The notes under the pieces: generated by a model | What the model was told of the DNA's origin: nothing | Databases searched by the model: none | The model's input: only the letters and a program-made list of their open reading frames with translations | Program-made: the position numbers and the translations under genes | Part shown: positions 18,197 through 26,469 of the stretch, piece after piece | How the letters are laid out: every line of letters begins with the position of its first letter | Numbering within the stretch: position 1 is the stretch's first letter | Source of the DNA: Bacteroides reticulotermitis JCM 10512 | GTDB lineage: Bacteria; Bacteroidota; Bacteroidia; Bacteroidales; Bacteroidaceae | Length of the DNA: 53,336 nt | Direction of reading: 5' to 3' | NCBI RefSeq assembly: GCF_000517545.1 | Contig: NZ_BAIV01000037.1 | Span: 1-53,336, forward strand

Positions 18197-18204
18197 TAAT
18201 TTTG
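18197..18204 (+). promoter_or_regulatory. -7 box of the element's integrase promoter
   Basis: TAATTTTG matches the Bacteroides -7 consensus TAnnTTTG, 55 bases before the integrase ATG. The surrounding 10-mer GTAATTTTGC also fits the GTAnnTTTGC core-site form described for IntDOT, so an att role is possible as well. Confidence 0.5.
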
Positions 18205-18259
18205 CATAGCGACAGATAACTCAATGTAAAGTAATTTTGTAATCAAAAAAAATTGAGTT

Positions 18260-19540
18260 ATGCGGAACACATTTAAAGTGCTGTTTTACGTGAACAGCAG
18301 TAAGGAAAAGAACGGTGTTGCACCCATTTTAGGGCGGATCACAGTAAACGGGCAGGCTGCCCAGTTCAGTTGTAAACAAACGGTTGCCCTCTCCCTTTGG
18401 GATGCTAAAGCCAACCGTGCGAAAGGCAAGGGAGCCGAAGCACAGAAAATCAACCATGCCCTGGACAAAATCAAGGCGAAGATTATCGAGCATTACCAGC
18501 AAATCAGGGAGCGGGAGGGGTTTGCCTCCGCCGAAATGGTCAAGAACGCCTGGCAGGGCATCGGCAACGAATACGAAACCCTGTTATCCGCTTTCGACAG
18601 GCACAACGCCGATTTTAGCAAGCGGGTGGGCAAAGACCGCTCGAAAGGCACATACCAGAAATATTGCATCGTGCGCAACCATCTGGCAAGGTTCATCAAA
18701 TCGTACTACAAACGCAATGATATGTCGATGAAGGAACTCACGGAGGAATTTATCCGGCAGTTCGATATCTACCTGCGTACCGAAGTATCCCTTTCCCCGT
18801 CCGGCGTGTGGATGTACACTGTCCCGCTGAAGATGATTGTTACCCGCGCCCATTGCGATGGGCATCTGCACCGCAACCCCTTTGCCAATTACCATGCCAG
18901 CCCCCAAGTAAAGGAACGCCAGTTCCTGACGGAAGAAGAATTACAGACGATGATTAATCACCCGTTTTCCAAACCCTCATTTGCCAAGATGCGGGATATA
19001 TTCGTATTCGGTTGCCTGACCGGTATCTCGTTCATCGACATCAAGAACCTGACAACCGATAATCTGGTAAATATCAATGGCAATTGGTGGATTGTGGCGA
19101 ATCGGAAGAAGACAAAAATTCCGTTCCGTGTGATGCTGTTGGATAGTGCATTACGGATAATAGAGCGTTACGAACCTTTCAGGAAAGGCAACTATTTGTT
19201 TGATTTTCTTGGCAACCAACATGCGAACCGCAAGCTGAAACAGATAGCCAAAGCCTGCGGTATTGAGAAGCATCTGGTCTTTCATTCAAGTCGGCACACG
19301 TTCGGAACGCTTGCGCTGGTCAAGGGTATGCCGATAGAGAGCGTAAGCAAAATACTTGGGCATACGAAGATTACCACCACACAGATTTACGCCAAGATTA
19401 CCACCGAGAAATTGGAGCATGATATATCGGCATTCGGCAAGAAACTGGAAGCTGGGTTAGCTGTGAAACCGCAATCTTTGGCACAACCTGAACGGGGAAT
19501 ATCTCCAGTGAAAAAAGAAAGAGCAGTCGGGCGATTATAA
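18260..19540 (+). CDS. tyrosine recombinase/integrase of the nested element
   Basis: 426 aa. Arm-binding N-terminus (RNTFKVLFYVNSSKEKNGVA), core-binding domain, and catalytic domain with GCLTGISFIDIKNL, HSSRHTFGTLALVKG (HxxR) and LGHTKITTTQIYAKI (His and Tyr). The C-terminal ~25 residues (AQPERGISPVKKERAVGRL) are an extra tail. Divergent from the two ICE integrases and adjacent to the left end of its own element, the usual place for an integrase that recombines the neighbouring att site. Confidence 0.9.
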   Translation: MRNTFKVLFYVNSSKEKNGVAPILGRITVNGQAAQFSCKQTVALSLWDAKANRAKGKGAEAQKINHALDKIKAKIIEHYQQIREREGFASAEMVKNAWQGIGNEYETLLSAFDRHNADFSKRVGKDRSKGTYQKYCIVRNHLARFIKSYYKRNDMSMKELTEEFIRQFDIYLRTEVSLSPSGVWMYTVPLKMIVTRAHCDGHLHRNPFANYHASPQVKERQFLTEEELQTMINHPFSKPSFAKMRDIFVFGCLTGISFIDIKNLTTDNLVNINGNWWIVANRKKTKIPFRVMLLDSALRIIERYEPFRKGNYLFDFLGNQHANRKLKQIAKACGIEKHLVFHSSRHTFGTLALVKGMPIESVSKILGHTKITTTQIYAKITTEKLEHDISAFGKKLEAGLAVKPQSLAQPERGISPVKKERAVGRL

Positions 19541-19640
19541 ATTGTCGGCACACTGCACCTGCTATACTTAGTGTAGCAATGGTAGCCACCAAAGGAAGTA
19601 AGAACGCTGCTATCAGAGTTTAACCGCAGCGACCCCAATG

Positions 19641-19767
19641 GGCTTTTAATAAAAGCCGTAGCTTATTAGGGCATTTTTTTTAACGCTCCGATAAATCTAC
19701 ACTAAAAATGCCCCAATAAGCCGATGGGTTTCACCCCTCTGGACACCCCTTAGCGGTCTTTCGACCG
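19641..19767. other. candidate oriT of the MobV element
   Basis: Three hairpins just upstream of mobV: GGCTTTT-AAT-AAAAGCC (19641-19657); an 18-base inverted repeat with one mismatch, arms at 19661-19678 (GCTTATTAGGGCATTTTT) and 19704-19721; and CGGTC-TTTC-GACCG (19754-19767). MobV relaxases act at hairpin-bearing oriT sites directly upstream of their gene. The nick site itself is not identified. Confidence 0.6.
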
Positions 19768-19789
19768 TAGCCGCACTGGGCGGCTATTA

Positions 19790-21040
19790 ATGAAAATTAG
19801 TTCCAATTTTAACAGCAAGAATATGGGATTTGTAGTCTTACATATAAAGAAGCCGAAGGGCAACGATGCCCGGACAACGGCGCATATCGAGCGGACGGTA
19901 CAACCCGCCAATGCAGACCCTGCACGCACACACCTGAACCGGGAGCTTATAGATTTTCCCGACGGGGTGGAAACCCGAACGCAGGCGATACAGCACCGGA
20001 TAGAGCATGCCGGGATAAGCCGTAAAATAACGGATAATCAGGTGCGGGCGTTGCAGGTCATGCTGTCCGCTACCCATGAAGATTTACAGCGCATACAAAG
20101 CGACGGTAAGCTGGACGACTGGTGCAGGGATAATATTGACTGGCTCCGGGACACGTTCGGCAAAGACAACGTTGTTTCCGCCGTCCTGCATATGGACGAG
20201 AAAACACCTCATATACACGCTACGGTAGTTCCCATCGTTCAGGGCGAAAGGCGCAAGGCAAAGCGGGAAGAACAGAACGGCAAGAAAAGATACCGTAAGA
20301 AGCCGAAAGATGCTGTCCGGCTCTGTGCCGATGATGTGATGACCCGTGATAATCTGGAACGGTTTCAGGATACCTATGCCGAGAAAATGGAAAAATACGG
20401 CTTGCAGCGTGGTATCAGGGGGTCGGAGGCAAGGCATATAGATACGCCCAAACATTACAGGGATTTATATGTAAAAAACGAGGAGCTGAAAGAAAAGATA
20501 GAATATCTCGAAGAAGAAAGGCAGGAGGTTTACGAAAAAGTCAGGGACATGTACGACCGCAAGGACGAAGCACGGGAGAAGTTCCTGAATATGCACGAGT
20601 ATAACAAGCAGAAAGAAACGGAAATATCCGTGACGGAATCCCGGTTGGAGCAACTCCGACAGGATTACGAGCCGTACAGGGCGCAGGAAGATATGGATTT
20701 GTTTTTCGGCGTATTCCCAAAGCTAAGCGAACATTTGCGGATAGTACAGTTATGTAAGGGCATCGGATTGACAATAGAGAGTATTAGAAAGTTATTCAAC
20801 GGCGAAGCCGTACCCGTTACAGGCAAGCTCTATTCGCCCGAACACGACCAAGATTTCAGTGTGCAGGATGCCAAACTGCAACTATTCAAGGAGCAGGACA
20901 ATTCCGACAGGTTTCGTCTTTCTCTCAACGGGCAGAATATCATCGACTGGTTCAGGCAGAAGTTTCAGGAGGCGAAGCAGGCGACAAGACCGCATATCAA
21001 GCCCCCGGAACCGAGTAAAAGCAAAGGTTTTAAGAGATAA
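19790..21040 (+). CDS. MobV-family relaxase (Pre/Mob)
   Basis: 416 aa plasmid-recombination/mobilisation relaxase. The N-terminal Mob_Pre domain has MGFVVLHIKKPKGNDARTTA and the catalytic histidine motif HMDEKTPHIHATVVP (about residues 133-147); the middle is a long coiled coil (ELKEKIEYLEEERQEVYEKV). It nicks oriT and leads the transferred strand, using a helper conjugation system such as the surrounding ICE. The start is uncertain: ATG 19790, or ATG 19823, which begins at MGFVVLHI. Confidence 0.9.
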   Translation: MKISSNFNSKNMGFVVLHIKKPKGNDARTTAHIERTVQPANADPARTHLNRELIDFPDGVETRTQAIQHRIEHAGISRKITDNQVRALQVMLSATHEDLQRIQSDGKLDDWCRDNIDWLRDTFGKDNVVSAVLHMDEKTPHIHATVVPIVQGERRKAKREEQNGKKRYRKKPKDAVRLCADDVMTRDNLERFQDTYAEKMEKYGLQRGIRGSEARHIDTPKHYRDLYVKNEELKEKIEYLEEERQEVYEKVRDMYDRKDEAREKFLNMHEYNKQKETEISVTESRLEQLRQDYEPYRAQEDMDLFFGVFPKLSEHLRIVQLCKGIGLTIESIRKLFNGEAVPVTGKLYSPEHDQDFSVQDAKLQLFKEQDNSDRFRLSLNGQNIIDWFRQKFQEAKQATRPHIKPPEPSKSKGFKR

Positions 21041-21065
21041 TCATGACAGTTTTGCAGATATTCGC

Positions 21066-21073
21066 TAACTTTG
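21066..21073 (+). promoter_or_regulatory. -7 box before the GNAT pair
   Basis: TAACTTTG matches TAnnTTTG and lies 39 bases before the first acetyltransferase ATG. The base composition becomes markedly AT-rich from here. Confidence 0.45.
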
Positions 21074-21111
21074 TCCCTATAAAATCTCGTTAATATTAAT
21101 AAATTAAAATT

Positions 21112-21687
21112 ATGTTATCTCATTTAGGAACCCAAACAATTGATACAGAGAGGTTAGTGCTTAGACCATTTCACTATACAGATGATGATGATATGTTAAC
21201 CTATTGGATTAGTGACCCTAAAATCCAGTCACTATATTCTGAACCAACATATAACACTAAAGACGAAGTTAGAGAACTATTAGAGAAATATATTAGCTCA
21301 TATGAGAGATTAGATTATTACCGTTGGGCTGTTATAGAAAAAGAGTCTAATATCTGCATTGGACAGCTTGCGATATTTCTCGTGGACAACAAGAATCATT
21401 TTTGTGAAATAGAATACGCATTAGGTAGTAAATTTCATCGCAAAGGTTATGCCTCAGAAGCGGTAAAGTCAATCTTAGACTTTAGTTTTAAGAAAGTGAA
21501 TTTCCACAAAGTTCAAGTGTGTCATAAAGAAGGGAATATTGCATCTCAAGGCGTTATTAAGAAATGCAATTTCACCTATGAAGGCACTTTACGGGATTTC
21601 TTTTTTATGGATGGAAAATATGTAGATCGGTTGTATTATTCGATGCTTAAAGACGAATACATAAATGAACAACTTAGAGATAAATAA
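21112..21687 (+). CDS. GNAT acetyltransferase, RimJ/RimL type
   Basis: 191 aa. RimJ-like pattern: TERLVLRPFHYTDDDDMLTY at the start, the acetyl-CoA-binding segment YALGSKFHRKGYASEAV, and the C-terminal NIASQGVIKKCNFTYEGTLR. Cytoplasmic N-acetyltransferase of unknown substrate; RimL relatives modify ribosomal proteins or small molecules. AT-rich and unlike the GC-rich genes before it, so it looks like cargo picked up by the element. It overlaps the next GNAT gene by 23 bases. Confidence 0.85.
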   Translation: MLSHLGTQTIDTERLVLRPFHYTDDDDMLTYWISDPKIQSLYSEPTYNTKDEVRELLEKYISSYERLDYYRWAVIEKESNICIGQLAIFLVDNKNHFCEIEYALGSKFHRKGYASEAVKSILDFSFKKVNFHKVQVCHKEGNIASQGVIKKCNFTYEGTLRDFFFMDGKYVDRLYYSMLKDEYINEQLRDK

Positions 21688-22150
21688 AATCCGCCAAGCA
21701 AACCTGTCTGATATTCCGGTACTGAAAGAGTTATATCAGAATACAATTCTGACTGTGAACAGAAAAGATTATACAGTCGAGGAAGTGAAAGATTGGGCTT
21801 CGTGCGGAGATGATACTACACATTTAGTTGAGTCTTTCGAAGAACAGCATTATGTAGTAGCAGAAAACGGAAAAGGAGTGATTGTAGGTTTTGCCTCTGT
21901 AAATGATACCGGTTATATACATACGTTGTTTGTGCATAAAGATTTTCAGCATCAAGGCATTGCAACATCTTTGTATAAATACATTGAAGTATATGCGAAA
22001 GAAAAGGGTGTGAAAAAAGTAACATCGGAGGTTAGCATCACGGCAAAACCGTTTTTCGAGAAACAAGGCTTTCAAGTTGATGAAGAGCAAAAGCGGAAAG
22101 CAAATCAATTGTGTCTCATCAATTACAAGATGAGTAAGCAACTTTTTTAA
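21665..22150 (+). CDS. GNAT acetyltransferase
   Basis: 161 aa, single GNAT domain. The acetyl-CoA loop is HQGIATSLYKYIEVYAKEKG (V/I-x-x-x-x-Q-x-x-G-x-A form, starting FQHQGIA), followed by SITAKPFFEKQGF. Start ATG 21665 overlaps the previous acetyltransferase, so the two are translationally coupled. Substrate unknown; paired GNATs as cargo could act on drugs, toxins or tRNA, but nothing here decides between these. Confidence 0.85.
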   Translation: MNNLEINKIRQANLSDIPVLKELYQNTILTVNRKDYTVEEVKDWASCGDDTTHLVESFEEQHYVVAENGKGVIVGFASVNDTGYIHTLFVHKDFQHQGIATSLYKYIEVYAKEKGVKKVTSEVSITAKPFFEKQGFQVDEEQKRKANQLCLINYKMSKQLF

Positions 22151-22227
22151 TTAATAAGTATGGTATATTCTTTATTATCTGAACACAAAGGTATATTCCA
22201 AGAATAAAACGTCAAGGCTGAAATGAA

Positions 22228-22279
22228 TTTTATCGGAAATCTTCCTTTCTCGTACCTCGAAAGCGTATTTCCGATAAAA
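22228..22279. terminator. long hairpin after the GNAT pair
   Basis: 13-base perfect inverted repeat TTTTATCGGAAAT (22228-22240) / ATTTCCGATAAAA (22267-22279), loop 26. There is no clear T-run. It is either a transcription stop for the GNAT operon or an end structure of the element. Confidence 0.45.
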
Positions 22280-22428
22280 GCCTTGCCTTATTTATTCTTT
22301 CCATAAGAGGGGTGTTTATCAGATAAAAAAGGAAAAATATATGCTTGAAGTTCCCAAGAAAACCTTACCTTTGCAACGAAGGTTATTTGTCGGTATTGCA
22401 CCGCAAAACGCTGAAATAAGAACGGTCG

Positions 22429-22442
22429 CCAAATCGTTACCC
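22429..22442. repeat. 14-bp direct repeat CCAAATCGTTACCC, copy 2
   Basis: Second copy of the repeat at 18133-18146; 66 bases inside the right end of the mobilisable element. Confidence 0.55.
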
Positions 22443-22506
22443 AAGTCCTTTCAAAATACAACTAACGCCCTGTTAGTGAGAGAATAATAATCTCATTGTT
22501 TGTGTT

Positions 22507-22542
22507 CAGGTAGAGCAACACCTTGAATTTTTCTACTTTCAT
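22507..22542 (-). pseudogene. detached first codons of the ICE integrase
   Basis: The minus strand from the ATG at 22542 reads MKVEKFKVLLYL, then becomes unrelated (NTNNEIIIL) and stops. These twelve residues are the standard start of the integrase whose body lies at 16797-18014. The break coincides with the AGGTAGA repeat at 22508-22514 (minus-strand TCTACCT), which marks the right end of the inserted element. Confidence 0.8.
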
Positions 22543-22560
22543 ACGCTTGTTTTTTATGGG

Positions 22561-22568
22561 CAAAGTTA
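22561..22568 (-). promoter_or_regulatory. stranded promoter of the split integrase
   Basis: Minus-strand TAACTTTG (-7 form) lies 18 bases before the ATG at 22542. It would drive the intact integrase after excision of the element; at present it reads into element DNA. Confidence 0.5.
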
Positions 22569-22569
22569 C

Positions 22570-22800
22570 CCGTTATTCAAGCGTTCTTTGTTATGCAAAA
22601 TACTGTCAGACAGCGTAAAAAACACTGATTTGATTTCTTTTATCCGTACCCTGTTACCTATTCGTTTTTCGGTAACAACTGGCTAACGGTTTGGTAACTG
22701 AAATACCGCGATTTTATGTCCGGTTCTGCATTTTCTGCAAGACGGAAAAATCAACCAAACTTGCTTATTCTAAACCGATTGCGTTTCGTTTGCCCTGTCT
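22570..22800. other. probable right-end region of the ICE, no gene
   Basis: No open frame of interest. The sequence is rich in GTTACC/GGTAAC-type repeats (CCTGTTACCTATTCG, CGGTAACAACTGG, TTTGGTAACTG), as expected for integrase binding sites next to an att site. The exact ICE-chromosome junction could not be placed. Confidence 0.4.
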
Positions 22801-22809
22801 TAGGATGGC

Positions 22810-23019
22810 TTGCTTTTGGAGGGAATTACTCACGCGGCTCGTCACACGAATGCTACCTTATTAATATATAGTGGTGCTAACATAACTACTGTACAAAAAT
22901 TATTGGGACATAAGAGTGTCAAAACAACTCAGGTATATGCGAATATAATGGATATCACTCTTGTACGCGATCTTGAGAAGGCGAGCTATTCCAAAACCAA
23001 TGCCGGGCACATAATCTGA
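22810..23019 (+). pseudogene. C-terminal fragment of a tyrosine recombinase
   Basis: About 65 codons. It has THAARHTNATLLIYSG (HxxR), LLGHKSVKTTQVYANI (third His, Tyr nucleophile) and nothing before it: an in-frame TAG lies at 22801-22803. The rest of the catalytic and binding domains is missing. It is not a piece of any of the three intact integrases here. It is either the chromosomal gene disrupted by ICE insertion or the remains of the recombinase of an older element. Confidence 0.75.
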
Positions 23020-23478
23020 CATAACAAACCAGCAAATCACAAAATAGAATATGTACCAGCAAGAATAAAGTTACAATTAAGACTTGAACTAAGTTCCTTA
23101 ATAAGATTGAGATTAAAACACACATTCTTTTAGAACTTATTGTTTTCGAGTTCACTTGGAGGGCACTAAACGTAGCTCAGGACCAACGCAGAATTATTGG
23201 TTACAATTTGTAGTAGAAGAATGAAGAGCATGATAAGAATAAGACTCGATTACCAAGTAGCGACTACCGAAAACAAGCGAGTAATACACTGCTTATCAAA
23301 TACTTAATCGTAAATTTTGGATAGAAAAGCAGTAGCATAACCATAGTAATGATATGATCTTATAAAATGTAACATACTGATTCTCTAGGGTATACCAAGA
23401 AAGTGATAGATCAGGTTTACCTTTCCATATACGTTATAAGGTATTGAAGATAGGTAAGTTATGATATAACTTAGTTCT
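23020..23478. other. non-coding gap before truncated susC
   Basis: No convincing gene, RNA or repeat. Stop codons are present in all frames, and the expected signal peptide and carboxypeptidase-like domain of the downstream SusC are absent. Confidence 0.5.
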
Positions 23479-26457
23479 GCAAAGACTCTGCAGATCTCGT
23501 ATATTGGTATGCACTCGCAAGAAGTTGCGATTAAACCTACATTGCGGGTTGTGTTGAAGCCTGACAATAAGGTACTTGACGAAGTTGTAGTGACAGCTAT
23601 CGGTATTCAACGCGCTGAACGTTCCCTAGGATATTCTGTTTCAAAAGTAGATGCTGATGAAGCTATCCAGAAAGCGGAACCGGACTTAATTCGCTCATTG
23701 GAAGGAAAAATCCCAGGAGTTTCTATAAGCTCCCCTTCAGGAGCTGCCGGTTCTGCTACCCGTATGACCATCCGAGGAAACTCGTCCTTTTTAGGCAATA
23801 ACCAGCCATTGTATGTAGTAGACGGAGTACCTTACAGCAATAATGAGGTTGCCTCCTCCAACCAAGCTACTGAAGCAGGAGGAGCATATGGTAGTGGTAT
23901 TTCAACCCTTGACCCAAATGATATTGAGTCAATGAATGTACTAAAAGGAGCTGCTGCTGCTGCGCTGTATGGTTCTCGCGCTGCCAACGGTGTTATACTA
24001 ATCACGACTAAAAGTGGTTCGAAGAGCAAAAAGAATATAGGCAAAGGCACCGAAATCACGCTCAATGCTTCTTACACCATGGAGAAAATAGCAGGTCTTC
24101 CCGATTACCAGAACAAATTCGGTTCCGGTAATAACTTCATTCCGGGAGGATCAAATGGATCATGGGGAGCAGCATTTAGTGATGTTACAGAGGTACCTCT
24201 AAGCATTTACTCTAATAATGTCTATGGAAAAGCCTATCCGAATATGCCTGAAATGATCCCTTACAAAGCATACAAGGACAACGTAAAAGACCTGTTTGAC
24301 ACAGGCGGTATCTATGATTTATCATTAAACCTGAATCGTTATACAGAAACTGGTAATTTCACAACAACCCTTTCTCGAATGGATCAAGACAGCTATATCC
24401 CAAATGCTAAATTTGGTAGATATGCTATCAGCGTTGGTGGGAATCAGGTTTTAACGAATGGCTTGCGCATCGGTGGAAATGTATCTTATTCACGTACTGA
24501 ACAAAACGGACCGATGTTTGGTAACAATCAATCATCAAATATCGGTGCATCTTCTTTTGCGCGTGCATTAATTTTGGGTAGAAACTGGGATATGTCTTTA
24601 CCTTATGAAACCCCAGATCATAAATCCTTGTTCTTTGTTGGTGACCAAGCTGACAACCCACTTTGGTCATGGGAATACAACAAGATCAAAACAACGATGG
24701 ACAGAACTGTTGCTAATGTCAATTTAGGTTATGACATTACTAAATGGATGGCAGTAGATTATCGTCTAGGTATCAATGATTATAAAATGGACCGTAAAGA
24801 AGTCTTAAACCTAGGTTCTAGAGGTCTAGGAGGTAAAGGACGTATACTCGTAGAAAGCTACGACACACAAGAAATTGAATCAACTTTTTTACTACGTTTC
24901 GACCTTCCTAAGGTTTATAAAGATTTTGGACTAAAAGCAACTGTCGGACAGAATGTTAATCAGTTTACTTCCACCAACACTCAAACTATCGGATTGAATA
25001 TAATGTCGGCAGGAGTTTACAATATAAATAATACCGAGTCCCAGACGTCAGAAGAAGAGTACGTTCGGACTAGACTATGGGCTATTTTTGGTGATTTAAC
25101 ACTAGATTATAAGAATTTCGCATTCTTGAATATCACTGGAAGAAATGACTTTTCTTCTACGCTACCGAAGAATCAACGCAGCTTCTTCTACCCATCCATC
25201 GCCGGTTCATTTGTCTTTACTGATGCATTTAACATCAACGAGGATATTATTAAATTTGGAAAAGTACGCTTGAGCTGGGCAAAAGTAGGTAATGATGCAG
25301 GAGCTTACTACAAAAACGGAACATTTACTTTGGGACAACCTTTCAACGGACAGGCCATACTTTCATTACCATCTTCTATGTATGACCCGAACTTGAAACC
25401 TGAATTTACATCGGAAGTTGAATTTGGTGCAGAATTACAATTCCTAAAGAGCCGGGTAAACCTTGATTTCACTTGGTACAACCGTAACTCTACGAACCAA
25501 ATCGCTCCTCTAAGTTTGCCATATTCTACAGGATATGGAAGTTATTACACAAACTTCGGTAAGCTGAATAATCATGGTATTGAAATTGGCTTAAATGTAA
25601 TTCCAGTGCTGACAAAAGACTTTAAGTGGGATATGTACTTCACGTATACACAGAATGATAGTGAAGTTAAAGAGTTGGCAGCAGGTGTTGAACGGGTATC
25701 TCTAAACACAGGCTTTTCTACTCCAGGAGCTGTGCTCGAAGTGGGACAACCTTATGGAATGCTAGTTGGTGAAAAATATGCACGAGATGAAGAAGGAAAT
25801 ATTTTGGTTGACCCACAATCCGGTTTCTACTTAGTAGATAACGAAGAAGGCTATTTGGGCAATCCGGCACCCGACTGTAAAATGAGTTTAAATAATACGT
25901 TTACTTACAAAGGCATTTCTCTTTCATTCCTACTTGATGCCCAAATTGGCGGATGCGTTTGGAGTTCGTATGTTACAGACTTGCTAGGACGTGGGGTTAC
26001 AAAAGATACCGAAAACCGTTACGGTTCGCGTATTTTACCAGGTAACCTTGGTGACCCTGAAACAAAGAAGCCTTTACTGGATGGTAATGGCAACAAAATA
26101 CCGAATAATGTTCAGCTAACTGAAAGCGACTTATGGTTCTCTGCCAGCTCCAGCGTGTCTTCATTCGCTATCAACGGGGTAGATGAAGCAGCCGTTTATG
26201 ATGCTACAACTTTCCGTTTGCGCGAATTGAGTATTGGATATCAACTACCGAAGTCTTGGTTGGCAAAAACATTTATTGGTTCTGCCAGTGTATCGTTTGT
26301 TGCACGTAATCTTTGGTATTGGGCTCCTAATGTTCCCAAGCATACCAACTATGACCCAACTGCCAGCAGTTACGGAGGAGGTAATGTACAGGGTATTGAT
26401 TATACTTCAGCTCCTAATACAAGACGTTATGGATTCAATCTTAAACTCACATTCTAA
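23479..26457 (+). pseudogene. SusC-family TonB-dependent receptor, 5' truncated
   Basis: Outer-membrane transporter for glycans or other nutrients. SusC homology starts abruptly at about 23479 (AKTLQISYIGM); the longest frame with a start is 982 aa from 23509. The plug domain (LDEVVVTAIGIQRAERSLGY, QPLYVVDGVPYSN, ALYGSRAANGVILITTKSG) and the full beta-barrel to the terminal RRYGFNLKLTF are intact. Missing are the signal peptide and the N-terminal carboxypeptidase-regulatory-like domain of about 100 residues; a TAA stands in frame at 23467-23469. Without a signal the product cannot reach the outer membrane. The barrel has no other stop, so truncation is recent or the copy is a recombination donor. 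Confidence 0.85.
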
Positions 26458-26469
26458 ATTAATTAACGT

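Larger units (their letters stand above)
17992..22514. mobile_element. ~4.5 kb integrated mobilisable element inserted in an integrase gene
   Basis: Bounded by AGGTAGA at 17992-17998 and 22508-22514. It holds its own integrase (18260-19540), an oriT-like hairpin cluster, a MobV relaxase and two GNAT genes. Removing it by recombination between the 7-mers joins MKVEKFKVLLYL to KKSGLDKSG and recreates a standard integrase start. That is strong evidence for the boundaries. A 7-bp crossover sequence is what Bacteroides tyrosine integrases such as IntDOT use. Confidence 0.8.

Noticed and set aside
1..22800. CTnDOT itself
   Set aside because: The tra set is CTnDOT-like, but tetQ, ermF and rteA/rteB are not in this window and the integrases lie at the tra end in a different layout; treated as a related ICE.
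22955..23155. 66-codon minus-strand frame over the integrase remnant
   Set aside because: No start context or domain; antisense to a recognisable integrase fragment.
23020..23478. Missing susC N-terminus hidden by frameshifts
   Set aside because: All forward frames upstream of 23479 were read for a signal peptide or carboxypeptidase-like domain pattern; none is recognisable, so indel error alone does not explain the truncation.
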